Source of the DNA: Lindgomyces ingoldianus
Lineage: Eukaryota > Ascomycota > Dothideomycetes > Pleosporales > Lindgomycetaceae
Length of the DNA: 64,000 nt
Reading direction: 5' to 3'
Assembly (NCBI RefSeq): GCF_010093535.1
Contig: NW_022985209.1
Span: 367,399 to 431,398 of the forward strand
Positions 24,318 through 34,687 of this stretch are shown piece after piece. Numbering within the stretch: position 1 is the stretch's first letter; each line of letters opens with the position of its first letter. A program made the position numbers and the translations under genes. The notes below the pieces were generated by a model, which had not been told where the DNA came from, did no database searches, and saw only the letters and a program-made list of their open reading frames with translations.

Positions 24318-25958
24318 ATGCTCATTTCACCTGCTGTTTTCACCCTAGTCGTGGGATCTGCGGCGGCAAGTTCTTTCCTTCCGGCCATCAACACCACTCA
24401 AGGCTCTCTTCGTGGCTCTATCTCCCCGTTCCGCTCGGGTGTTACTGTCTACAAGGGTATCCCTTTCGCAGCACCGCCAACAGGAAGCCTCCGCTGGAAA
24501 GCTCCCGAAGCAGCATCTTCGTGGGAGGGTGTGCTCAATGCAACAGAATTCGGACCGCAATGTGCGCAGAACACCTCATCGGCGGGCATATTTTCGTCGG
24601 GAAAGACAACCTACAGCGAGGACTGCCTCACCCTCAATATATGGACGCCGGCTTACAACGATACTTCGGATTTGACGTCTAAGAAACTTCCCGTCTTTGT
24701 CTGGGTCTTCGGCGGGCGTTTCGAAGGCGGATCAGCTGATGTCAAAACATACGACGGCTCTGGGTTGGCTATTAAGGATATCATTGTCGTAACGTTGAAT
24801 TATAGACTTGGCGCCTTTGGTTTCCTTGCTCATCCAGATCTCTCCACCGAGTCCGGACACAACAGCTCGGGCAACTACGGCATCCTAGACCAGCAATTCG
24901 CCCTCCGCTGGGTTCAAGATAACATCGCCAACTTCGGTGGAAATCCTGACCAAGTCGTTATTGGTGGGCAATCAGCAGGATCCGCTAGTGCTTTGGATGT
25001 AATGTATAGCGGGTTGACAGAAGGCCTTGTACACGGTGTCATCGCAGAATCGGGAGCTCGTGCACCCCATGATCCCATGACCGGCGGCCTGGCCACTAGC
25101 TACCGTAACAAGACGACTGCGGAGGCTCAGGGCGTGGCGTTTCTGCAAACACTTAATGTGTCCTCTATCGCCCAGGCTCGCAATGTTTCAGAAGTCACGC
25201 TCCTTAGCAGCGGTATGAGCAGTGACACTACCTTTGACGGTACTAACTTTGCCGCCCTCTCCTCGGCGTTCATGGACCCGCCTCTTTGGCGCCCAGTCGT
25301 CGATGGATACGTGCTACCGCACAAATACGGCGAATCTCTTTGGGAAGACGCACACCTCGACGTGCCCATCCTGACGGGCAACAATAAAGATGAGTCCGGG
25401 GCGTCCCCTTCCACAAGATTTAACGTATCTGCGTACAATTCCAGTTTCAGTACTGTGTTCCAAGACTACAGCAGCAAATTCCTGGCCCTGTATCCCCCCA
25501 GCAACGACACCACCGCAGGCGAACAGGCCAACACCTTCTTCCGCGACCTTTCCCGCATTTCGACATGGAAGTGGGCTAGTGATTGGGCTGCCGGCGGAGC
25601 GAAGAGCAAAGTGTACACGTACTTCTGGACCCACGCACCAGCGGAAAACAGCGCCGCTGGAGCGTATCATGGGAGCGAGTTATGGTACACCTTCAACAAT
25701 ATTCCATATGCCTCGTATGATAATGCTACATGGACCACCGAGGATTACCAAATTGCAGAGACTATGTCGGGATACTGGGCCAACTTCATCCGTACCGGAA
25801 ACCCAAATGGTGGAAATTTGACATACTTTCCGCCGTCGACGAGCGGGGAGGCGCAGACTATGTGGCTGGGGGATTCGTGGGGCGCGTCCAATCTGACTGC
25901 GAGTGATGAAAAGACGGAGTTTATTGTAGATTGGTTGAGCCAACTGTACGAGTACTAG
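24318..25958 (+). CDS. Secreted type-B carboxylesterase/lipase
   Basis: A single exon encodes 546 residues, the usual length for the carboxylesterase type-B (alpha/beta hydrolase) family. Residues 1 to about 18 form a signal peptide. Hallmarks: the second family signature EDCLTLNIW (101-109), the nucleophile elbow GGQSAGS with Ser219, Glu359 in GNNKDESG and His451 in AYHGSEL, which complete a Ser-Glu-His triad. Many NxS/T sites fit secretion. The oxyanion-hole loop reads FGGRFEGGS (131-139) where GGGF is common, so one glycine is Arg. Such enzymes hydrolyse carboxylic esters; the exact substrate cannot be told. The start at 24318 is the first ATG before the signal peptide. Codon use and composition are normal with no RIP-type stops, so it is likely functional. 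Confidence 0.93.
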   Translation: MLISPAVFTLVVGSAAASSFLPAINTTQGSLRGSISPFRSGVTVYKGIPFAAPPTGSLRWKAPEAASSWEGVLNATEFGPQCAQNTSSAGIFSSGKTTYSEDCLTLNIWTPAYNDTSDLTSKKLPVFVWVFGGRFEGGSADVKTYDGSGLAIKDIIVVTLNYRLGAFGFLAHPDLSTESGHNSSGNYGILDQQFALRWVQDNIANFGGNPDQVVIGGQSAGSASALDVMYSGLTEGLVHGVIAESGARAPHDPMTGGLATSYRNKTTAEAQGVAFLQTLNVSSIAQARNVSEVTLLSSGMSSDTTFDGTNFAALSSAFMDPPLWRPVVDGYVLPHKYGESLWEDAHLDVPILTGNNKDESGASPSTRFNVSAYNSSFSTVFQDYSSKFLALYPPSNDTTAGEQANTFFRDLSRISTWKWASDWAAGGAKSKVYTYFWTHAPAENSAAGAYHGSELWYTFNNIPYASYDNATWTTEDYQIAETMSGYWANFIRTGNPNGGNLTYFPPSTSGEAQTMWLGDSWGASNLTASDEKTEFIVDWLSQLYEY

Positions 25959-27003
25959 AATATACATTCGCGGTGAAAGACTGCCGCAATTTAGTGTATA
26001 CACAAACTTTGCCAAACGCGAAATTAAGGCACTGTTGCTATCTTGATGCCGATATATGCCTGCATGTTAGAAAATATAACATGTGCTAAGCCGAAATACA
26101 TAGCTACATTAAAGAAGATCCAATCTATACATTAGAAAGAGAAGCACTTAAGGTGCGTGCAAAATATTCCTAGATAACAATTATGCAAATAGTCAAAAAC
26201 TCGTACTATTTTATAAATTTATCTTAATTTTCGTTACTTCTATGTACTAGATAAGCGATAATATTCAGAAACTATACACCTTCAGAGTTAAGGAGACGGT
26301 ATATACGACCTAAAAAACACGCATCCTCGCGCACAATTTAGAGCTTCTAGCAGCGGAAAAACTCTATCGTCTTCTACTTAACGCAATCAGCATTCAACTG
26401 CTCTCGAAAGTGAGTATGGAATTTATCTCAAACCTTGATCTTCGAATGCCCGCCTAGCTAAGAATACTTTCTGAAACATCAGAAGGTCAAGATGGGCGGC
26501 ATAAACTCGCGCTCGGCGATATGGGTTCAAAATAACAGGAAATAGAGGGTAACAATCAAGTGAAATCTACGCTCATATAAAGCTTTTTCCGGATTTGACC
26601 TTGAGTTACGCAGGGTTATAGCGTGAGCAATGAGTCAGCAGCTTGAGTCATAGCTGTGCAAGCCTGAGCTTGCCGTGACCTAACGCGAGCTAGCGTCATT
26701 ATACCTGATTCACGCCTGAGCTCACCGTAAGCTAACATGAGCTAGCGTGACTGTGCCTGATTTCCTCCCTGAGCAGCATGAACAGGGTCTGAATTTGGGC
26801 CACTATCAGTTTGTAGGGATGTGAGCTGTCGGGGATTGACTGCTCTTTCGGGACATAATCTTCCGTGACTTAGCTAGCTCCTTGACCCCTGTGCCGGCAA
26901 TATTTTCCTTTTATCAACGGTCCCAGGATCGCTCGAATAGTCACATACGCTTATTTAGCAGCAGTTCCTCGAAGTTTGAATGGCGTAGGACGTTATATAG
27001 AAA
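25959..27003. other. Intergenic region downstream of the esterase
   Basis: No gene is seen. Composition is moderately AT-rich without the TA-dense RIP pattern. It contains the two-copy repeat described at 26662-26765. Confidence 0.5.
26662..26765 (+). repeat. Two-copy tandem repeat, about 52 bp unit
   Basis: Each unit starts gcctgagct and includes gagctagcgt and acctgatt/gcctgatt. The copies begin at 26662 and 26714 and differ at roughly a quarter of positions. The role is unknown. Confidence 0.7.
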
Positions 27004-27008
27004 CCAGG

Positions 27009-27418
27009 TGTCAGATATGCGCACCTACTGTCAAGACAGGAGGAACGTTTGACGAAAGCTGCTACATAGTACGAGCAATAAGCTCGAACAGTATGTTGCT
27101 GCAAATTGCAGCATTTTGCAGCATTTTGCAGCATTTTGCAGCATTTTGCAGCATGTTGCAGCAAATTGCAGCAAATTGCAGCATGTTACAGCATTTTGCA
27201 GCATTTTGCAGCATTTTGCAGCATGTTGCAAGCTGGTCGCGCATAGGGCTAGTGCGCGAGGGACTCGGATCGGAAAAACAAAAGCCGAGCAACACGAGTA
27301 GAGCAGAAAAAGGATCGATAAATCAACACAATCAATACAATCAATCAATCATCCCATACATCATATCCAAACCCATCATTCATCTCAGGAAGCCCAGAAA
27401 CAGTGCTTCAATCTGACA
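27009..27418 (+). mobile_element. Solo LTR of copia family 1 (longest repeat array)
   Basis: It starts TGTCAGAT and ends ATCTGACA, 410 bp, with perfect 5-bp TSD ccagg at 27004-27008 and 27419-27423. It is longer than the 13887 copy because the internal array has more units. Composition is normal. Long spurious open frames on both strands come from the repeat array. Confidence 0.95.
27096..27225 (+). repeat. 10-bp tandem repeat (about 13 units) in the copia LTR
   Basis: Units are TTGCAGCATT, TTGCAGCAAA and TTGCAGCATG in direct order. The homologous arrays have about 7 units at 13974-14043 and 4 at 51507-51546. Confidence 0.95.
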
Positions 27419-27423
27419 CCAGG

Positions 27424-27642
27424 ACTGATTATAGAGCTACCTATACAGTACGCTAACCTGAAATACACTGTACCCCTGTTAAGTAGACCGTGCCCTGAGA
27501 ACAAATCATAGTGCAAACCGGAAACCAAATTCACTCACGACTGTATTCGCGACTTCCGCCACACCTAACACCACAGCAGCGCAAGGCAAACCAGAAGCAG
27601 CGCTGACTTTCCATCTTGAACCGCGGCATCAAACACATTTAC
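27424..27642. other. Short spacer between LTR and pogo-type element
   Basis: Normal composition, no gene recognised. Confidence 0.5.
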
Positions 27643-27733
27643 TACTGTGTTTTAGCGTGTAATGCACGGCCTCGCGTAATGCACAGTTCTGCGCGAAGCT
27701 GTCAAAACTTCAACCACCTCTCTCTCAACCAAT

Positions 27734-29809
27734 ATGGGCAGTATTGAGGCCGCTTTGGAGTCGCTGAAATCGCTGAAACCTGGAGAATCACCAAATTATG
27801 CTGCAGTAGCTAGGCAGTATGGCGTTAATTGATCTACGCTCTCAAGGCGTCACTGACGCGTTACCCGCCCGCGTGCAGAGAAACTTGAAAATCAGCAACT
27901 ACTTAGCCTAGTGCAGGAGAAAGAGCTAGTAGAGTACATTAATAGGCTTTGCGCAAGAGGTCTATCCCTTTTAAGACAGATAATTTAAAATTTTGTAATA
28001 AAAATAAGTAGTAGGTAAGCTAGTAAAAGCTAGGTTAATTAATTTATTAAAAAGCACTCTATTAACCTATTATCTTAATAGACATCTAGCATAGACGCTG
28101 CGCGTAACAAAGCTAACTTAGCATTTAAGTACTTGCTATATTTTAAGCTTGTACGCAAAAAAATTAAGCAATATAGCATAAAACCACAGCATACCTATAA
28201 TATAGATAAAAAGGGCTTCCTAATTAGGGTACTGTTAAAAATAAAGCAAATCTTCTTTAAACAGCAGTATAAGCAAGGTATTAAGCAGCAGCTTATACAG
28301 AATAGCAATTGCAAGTAGATTATAATAATAGCCTACATCTACGCTAATAGCAGCTTTTTTACGCCTACACTAATCTACTAAGCTGTTTCTAACTATATAT
28401 AAAACTCTTAGCTATAAGATTTTAACCTTTTTAAGCATTAAGCTTTCTTTGCCTTATTACCTATAAGTTAGATAAATAATAAACTAGGCCTAGTATAGCT
28501 TAAACATGTGTTTAATTGCAAGACTAAGGTAAAGGTGTAATAAGTGTACTAACTTTTATTTCTAGATAGCTATAGATTGCATGTTTTAATAAAGTTTATT
28601 AAGTACTGCAACAACAATAAGATCCTCCTAGCTGTATACCTGCTGCATGTAACCTATACGCTGCAGCCTTTTAATGTCTGCATGTTTAAACCTTTTTTGT
28701 TAGCCTACTTAGCTAAGCTAGCTAGCTTTATAGATAAATACTAGGGACTATTATTAATTAAGAAAAGAGACTTCTATAGCATGTTTAATAAGGCTTAGAA
28801 AATGTCCTTTAAGCATAAAACTATTCTTAGTGCTTTTAGAGTAACTAGTTTATTACTATTTAAGCTATAAGTAGTCTTAGATTAATTTTACTATAGGCAG
28901 AAAAAGTAACTATTCTCTAGTAAGAGTACTAGCTTAGCGCTTAGTGTAAAAAATTAGAAAAGGGTTAAAGGCCTTTTAGACAAGGTTGTTAGTAATCTCT
29001 ATAAAAGAGATGTATAAGAGCTTAAAAAGACTGTCTAGTTATTCTTAGTGCGTTGCATCCTCCTCTAGCGTGAGCTTAAGCAGGTTAAAGATGCGCTAAT
29101 TAATAAGAAGAAGCGCTGCTAGCGTAGTAAGCCTCTCCTACTAGAAGCACCTCTAGAATATTATAGTAGTGCAACTTTTTAGTCCCTAAATAAGGTCTAA
29201 GAAGCACGTTGTCACGTCGGCATAGATGCAGGACTAAACTAATCTATTAACGAGAACAATCAAGCTGTTAAGCTTGACTGTTGAGGAGGAGAGACTATAT
29301 ACATGCTCGGGCCCATGCCCGTCGCATCCGGCTTACCCCTCATTGCGCCACATGGCCTGATCGCCGATCGCCGATCGCGACCTTACATGTGCGACGCGCG
29401 TCAGCGTCGTCACACACGTAATTATTAGGCATAAAGAGATGCTAAGAAGAAGGCTCTATAGCTTTAAAAATAAGAGAAAGCAAAGCGTAAGGAAGCAGAG
29501 AAAGCTAAAAAGGCGCGCGCAGTTAAAAGGAAGAGGCATAGAGTAGCAATAGCAAAGAAGGCTTACCTGCAGGAGCTTAAGACAAAAGCAGCTTAACAAG
29601 AGGAGGCAGAGCTTACCTAGCAGGTTAATTAACAGCTTAAAAATAACCTCTAGCAGGTAACAAAGGGCAAGCGGAAAGCTCCTACGCCTATTGCTAGTAC
29701 GCTAGAGGATTTTAATAATAATGCAGCATTAAATAAAGAGAGGGAGCTAGCATTAGGTAGGACTTAACATAGCAGGCAAATTAACCTCCCTATAAGGTAT
29801 TGCATGTAA
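27734..29809 (+). pseudogene. pogo-type transposase, RIP-inactivated and LTR-interrupted
   Basis: From the ATG at 27734 the frame reads MGSIEAALESLKSLKPGESP, then NYAAVARQYGVN (pipsqueak HTH), a stop at a former R or Q codon, ELVEYINRLCARG (CENP-B-type domain), QHTYNIDKKGFLI where NFDE is expected, LLFLDSY near the second acidic residue, and LAVYLLHVTYTLQPFNVCMF, which corresponds to YPPH.TH.LQPLDV of DDE transposases. A lysine-rich C-terminus after the LTR ends QINLPIRY. Many TAA/TAG codons stop it. In family members the intact enzyme excises and inserts the element at TA. Confidence 0.85.
29210..29414 (+). mobile_element. Solo LTR of a distinct LTR retrotransposon
   Basis: It starts TGTCACGTCGG and ends CGTCGTCACA, 205 bp, with perfect 5-bp TSD cacgt at 29205-29209 and 29415-29419. 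It is GC-rich inside the AT-shifted transposase frame, contains gatcgccgatcgccgatcgc, and has a possible TATA box at actatatacat. It matches no other LTR in the window. Confidence 0.92.
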
Positions 29810-29971
29810 ATTATTACTAGGAATAGAATCTATAGCATTTAATTAGTATTATAATAAAAAATTTATATAATCTATAATTTGTGTGAGTCTCTAGAGCTTT
29901 AAAAGTAAAAGGCGCGGATTGCCAAAATCGTGCATTACGCGAGGCCGTGCATTACGCGCTAAAACATGGTA

Positions 29972-30242
29972 TTGTCTCGAAATTTAAGTAGATTTCAAAG
30001 CATTGATATCATGATTTATTATGAATCTGTCCTACTCATGAAGCATATAATGACATCCTCCCTTAATGGAGGCGAGTGGGAGGAGGAGGTTGGAGGGCGT
30101 ATCGCTAAAACATCAACTCAATTCTTATGATTCTTCCGTTATTATATCAGAATGCAACTCTACCCCTATAAATAGCAACTTCATACATTCGATGCTTAGA
30201 AGGGAGTCAAAGAAGCTGATCGGTTTGACTACACATCCATTA
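29972..30242. other. Spacer, no gene
   Basis: Normal to slightly AT-rich. A 63-codon ORF at 30066 has no domain and overlaps the end of the WD40 relic region. Confidence 0.4.
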
Positions 30243-30651
30243 ATTCTTGATAAATAGTACTGAGAGGAGCCACTGTCGGCGAACGGCAGTATCATTAAAT
30301 GAAGAAGAGATAGCTAAGGGCCCCCGGTTAGTGTCAATGAAGGTGCCATTCCCCGGAGAAAGTAAGTGTGTAGATGGTGCCACGAGTATCATGTGTCTGC
30401 AGTAGCGCTCCCGAACCGGCGTCCCACAGCTTGACAGTGTGGTTCTCAGCTGCCGACGCCAGTGTCTTGCCGTCTGGCGAGAAGGCTACGGCTATGACGT
30501 AGTACGTTTGGCTCTCGAGCGTCTTTCGCAGCACCCCCAGTCCGGCCGCGCGCCAGTTCATGAGGGAGCCGGAATGGGTGTTGAAGATCGCGTGGTAGCT
30601 TGGGCTAGATGTCGCGTGGGCGAGCCAGTTCTTGCGGATCAAGTATGGCAC
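30243..30651 (-). pseudogene. WD40-repeat C-terminal relic (NLR/HET-E type)
   Basis: The minus strand reads [20 protein letters not shown], then [14 protein letters not shown], one clean WD40 unit, then TIYTLTFSG. There the frame breaks (one extra G near 30345). The next frame continues [18 protein letters not shown], the usual C-terminal end of fungal NACHT-WD40 proteins (FS.DG..L.TNRG.L). Upstream text ([18 protein letters not shown]) lacks further repeats, so most of the propeller and any NACHT domain are missing. It is a gene fragment. Confidence 0.7.
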
Positions 30652-33600
30652 GAAGCTTTGATTTCGAAATAAAGTTCAGTTAGTCCATAGAATCATAGAC
30701 ATTTATCATCATGAGATGCCGTCTCTAGGTGTCTAATTTCAACCAAGGATCATCCTTGAACCGTATCCGCCGCATTAGGACAGCCTTCTCATCCGGTTTT
30801 GAGCCTGAGCAATACAGAAATGTTTCTTGTCCCTCTTGTGCCAATGCCAAGTCTCCATACACATTGGGCATCCAGCCCTTTGCAGCGCCGGTCCCCGATG
30901 GCAACGGATTCTTCTTATCAACTTTGGACACATTGACCGGGAACTGGTCGCACGATATCACAGACCACTGATGAGCTCCCTGAATGAATTGGATGTTGAA
31001 GACACATGCCACGCCTTCACGGCTGAAAGCTGCTACCTTGATTTCTGTTGCGCTTATTACAGATGCTGAGATTTTGGTGTGTGGGTGGACTCGAGGCGCA
31101 GGCCTGTTAGATGGCGGCTGGTCCGGAGATGCATTGAGCAACGCGCTCCATGCGAGCGATTTCGTCTTGGGATCGATAGAGCCGTACACAAATTTCAGGC
31201 GGTGATCCCTTGTAACAATGAACACGAAGATGTACGTCTCGTTTACCAATATTGCGATGGCTGTTCCTTTCAGACCGACTCCGAGCGGTTGGCTTCCCGC
31301 TGTTGGCCATTGAGCTACAGACAAGGTTGCGTCGTGGATTTCATTCTCATCAGCGGGCTTCGTCATGCCAAAGACGAGTACTTTGTCGGTAAATAGACAG
31401 GAGCTTATGTTGGAGAAGTGGTGGAGGTTTCCGATGTCCCATATTCCGGCACTCTCCCATGTTGGATCTGTTCCTTGGGGCTTGCTTTGACGTTTCTGGA
31501 CACCGATCTTATTTTGGAGAGTCACCCAGAATAATAATGTTTCCGACTGAGGAGGAGGACTTAGGGTTGAAGGTTGAGGTTGAGGAATTGACGACTTAGA
31601 AGGAGGCGCTTCAAGTCTTGCATGAGCTGAGGAGGGGACATATGGCAAACGACTCGACAAGGGAGCGAGATCCAAACAAGGTGGAATGAGTGTATTGTAA
31701 GGTCTGAGGAGCTCGATAGAGCTCTAAGCTGACTATATACTGTACGAGATAGGAGCTATGCCTAATGAGTGAATAGTGCAGTACATGGGTATGATATCGC
31801 GTGAGACACGTGCGACACACCCCCCTAGCTTTAACAAAGTGAATACTAAAGTAAAGCTGTACAAAGAGAAATAATAGACTGCAGGTGTACAGTAGTGCAC
31901 TTAAAAGCGCGAAACAGCAAAAGAAGTTAGCTTAGGCTTAGGCTTTAAAGCTAATGTTAGTAGAGTAAGCCTTTAGGGCGTTACTTAGGCAGATAAGGCC
32001 TAGTTATTTAATAAAGGCTTAATACTTTTATTAAAGTAGGAACTTAGTAAGGCTATTAGGTAGCATGTTTATAGTAGGGATTTAGTGTATGTAAATCTTT
32101 CTTTTCTAAGGCTTATAATTAATTAGAGCTATGTGCTAAGTAGTTATAGCTTACTTAAGATTATTATTATTAGTCTTAAAGTCTATAGCTGCGTTGCCTG
32201 TTTACAGATAAACCTTAATAACTAATAGTAGCTTATTATTAGAGCTATTATCTAGCGTGTTGTTAAAGTTATGTTAAGAGACTAAGTTAATATTAGTTTC
32301 TCTTTTAAAGTTGTTAACCTCTAAAATAGTTTCTAAGGTTATTTTAAAAAAAGGCATATAATAGAGGGAGCCTTACTAGCGCTTTTTATGCAGCTAATTA
32401 CTAGGTCCTTTATTGCGCTTCTTAAGCTCTAAAAGCTCTTCTGTAAAATTAGTGTAATCTTTATTATTTAAGGTATTGTTTTGTGTAATAAGTTACTATA
32501 TAAGGTCTTTAGCAGCTATAACTATTAGCAAAATAGATCTAATGCATAGATCTTCTGTGCACAATGCTAGGGCCTAGTAACCCCTAGTTTAAGTAGTAAA
32601 GCAGATTAGTAATTAAGTGCTATTATAAAGTTATTTATATATAAGGTTGTTTTTAAAGTTAAAATGTATATCTTGTCTTTAAGAAAGAGATATAAGACTA
32701 GTAAACATGCTAGAGATGTAGGCTACATTATTTAGGTTTATCTTAGTAGGTCCTCTAAAACCCTTTATAGTAAGTGTAACTGTGCCCTATGCTAGTATAG
32801 AAAGGTGTTAGCTGCTGGCCCTAAGTTAGTCTAATAGGGATAAGCTCTAAGTCTATTAAAAGTTAGCTAAATTATTATAAACATAGATGTCTACTCTAAG
32901 ATCTAGAATCTATAAGTGCTAAAAAGAATTCTTTTTATTATCTAGCTTTATAGCATGTTTCTTACTTATAAAGTTTATTATAAAGCTTATAAAAGTAGCT
33001 GCTAATTACCTAGTGCTAGTTAAAGCATTAAGTAGATTCTAGTTAGTAGAATTATTATAAGGTTAAGTCTTAGATATTATAGTTAGATTTAGACTAGGTT
33101 AAAACTATAAGCTTTAATTATATAATTAAGTTATATAACTAGATAATTAAGTTAGCTAATAATAGTTACTATTATTACTGCCTTTTTTACATCCTCTTTC
33201 TTAGTTTAGTTAGTCTTTTAGTAGTAGAGGAAAGTCTTTATTCTTAAGCTACTTAGCTTCTGCTTTAAGCTAAAAATTACTGCTTATCTACTTATTATAT
33301 TCTTACTAGAGGAAGGTAGAGATCTAGAACCCTTTAGGTCTTAGTTAAAGATTATTAATTTTATAGTTTTTAGATTTATAGCAACTTTTATAGAAGTTGC
33401 ATATAAACTGCTGTTGCTGCTGTTCTAGTGTAGATAAGCGTCCTTAGTATATAGCAAAGCTGCTGTAGGTAACGCTAGGTTGCTAAGCTAGCTGTAATTA
33501 TTGCTAATTTTTAAAAAACTCTAGACAGCTAGTAAGGAAATTAGGTAGATTTTTATTAGTCTATTTATGCTAGACTAGGATTAATTAGATAGCTGCTGCG

Positions 33601-34249
33601 CATCTAGGGTTTACGTCTAAAATTACTAACATAAAGTTATAGTGTAGTTAATATTCTGTTACATTTAGCAAGTAGACTAATTTAGCATTAATATATATGT
33701 TTCTGTACACTGTAATTTATTAGTCCTGTTTTATTTTTAATAACTACTTCCTTGCGCAGTTATATGCTGTTTATGCGCTCTACTTAAGCTACTTATTAGA
33801 GGGCTCTAGAATTACCCTTAAAGCTTTTAGCTTTTTATAAATTGTTTCTTTGTCCCTAATAATAAAGTAGTTTAATGCGTTAATAGTGCTCTTAATAAGC
33901 ACATAGATGTCTAATAGAGCTTTGTGTTAAGTTTAAAATAACCTTAAATTATTACAGTAGTCTTTGTAGGCTATTATGTAGCATTGCTAATTATTAAGGT
34001 TTAGGTTAGAGACTATAGGGTTAGGACTGAGCTGGGTGCTGCCTGTATAAAACTTCGCGACCTTAGGCCTCTGTAGCATAGTGTTAACTAGGAGATTTTC
34101 TAGTAAGAGGTTTAGATTAATATACTTCTAGACATATTCTCTAGTTGCTTATGTCTTAATGCGACTAAACTAGGGCTGCTAGTTGCTCTTTTTAGTAAGC
34201 TGTACAGAGGCATTAATGTTTAAAGTCATCTTTCTGTGTGTTAATAGAG

Positions 34250-34594
34250 TAGGACAAAATGGTTGTTGTTTAGTTAATTAGGCTTAGCTGGTAAGCAATC
34301 TGTGATTAGTATGTTTTAGAATGGACAGAAGGTTATTGTCTAGTCAATCAGGCTCAGTTAGTAAGCAATCTGTAATTAATATGTTTTAGAATAGACAAAA
34401 GGTTATTGTCTAGTTAATTAGGCTTAAGTAGTAAGCAATCTGTGATTAATATGTTTTAGAATAGACGGAGGGTTATCGTCTGTTTGATTAGGCTTAGCTG
34501 GTGAGCAATCTGTGATTGATATGTGTAGAATGGACGGAAGGTTATTGTCTAGTTGATTAGGCTTAGTTGGTGAGCAATCTGTGATTAATATGTG
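34250..34594 (-). repeat. About five tandem units of roughly 67 bp in the element leader
   Basis: Units contain gtaagcaatctgtgattaat and ggttattgtctag. They lie just inside the primer-binding site. A degenerate copy with fewer units is at about 59310-59460. On the minus strand they give a repeated peptide (TDCSPTKPNQ), probably without meaning. Confidence 0.85.
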
Positions 34595-34675
34595 TTGAGG
34601 TTCACAGGGCCCTAAAGCTAGATGCAAAAGCTAACTGTGCAGTGGTAACTAGAGAACTAGTCAGGAGCGCGACTC

Positions 34676-34687
34676 CGGGCTCATAAC
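34676..34687 (-). promoter_or_regulatory. Primer-binding site matching the initiator tRNA-Met anticodon loop
   Basis: Directly after the 5' LTR (minus strand) is GTTATGAGCCCG, whose complement CGGGCTCATAAC matches the anticodon stem-loop of fungal initiator tRNA-Met (GGGCTCATAACCC). Copia-type elements are known to use a half-tRNA primer cut in this loop. The match is from memory of tRNA consensus, not a database search. Confidence 0.65.

Larger units (their letters stand above)
27645..29969 (+). mobile_element. pogo-type DNA transposon with GTAATGCAC terminal repeats
   Basis: Inverted ends share TGTTTTAGCG, then (T/C)GTAATGCACGGCC and TCGCGTAATGCAC, and are flanked by TA (27643-27644 and 29970-29971). 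Length is 2325 bp, including a 205-bp solo LTR at 29210-29414. The first 350 bp have normal composition; the rest is RIP-shifted. It is a separate family from the Fot1-type copies by ends and protein sequence. Confidence 0.9.

Noticed and set aside
24161..24682. A 173-codon frame overlapping the esterase start
   Set aside because: It is a shadow of the esterase coding sequence in another frame with no domain.
26955..27416. Open frames of 60-146 codons on both strands
   Set aside because: Same cause: the TTGCAGCA array of the copia solo LTR.
34250..34594. A CRISPR array
   Set aside because: Units are contiguous tandem repeats without unique spacers, in a eukaryotic retrotransposon leader.
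34664..34687. A tRNA-Met gene
   Set aside because: Only the anticodon stem-loop side is present with no acceptor, D or T arms; it is a primer-binding site.
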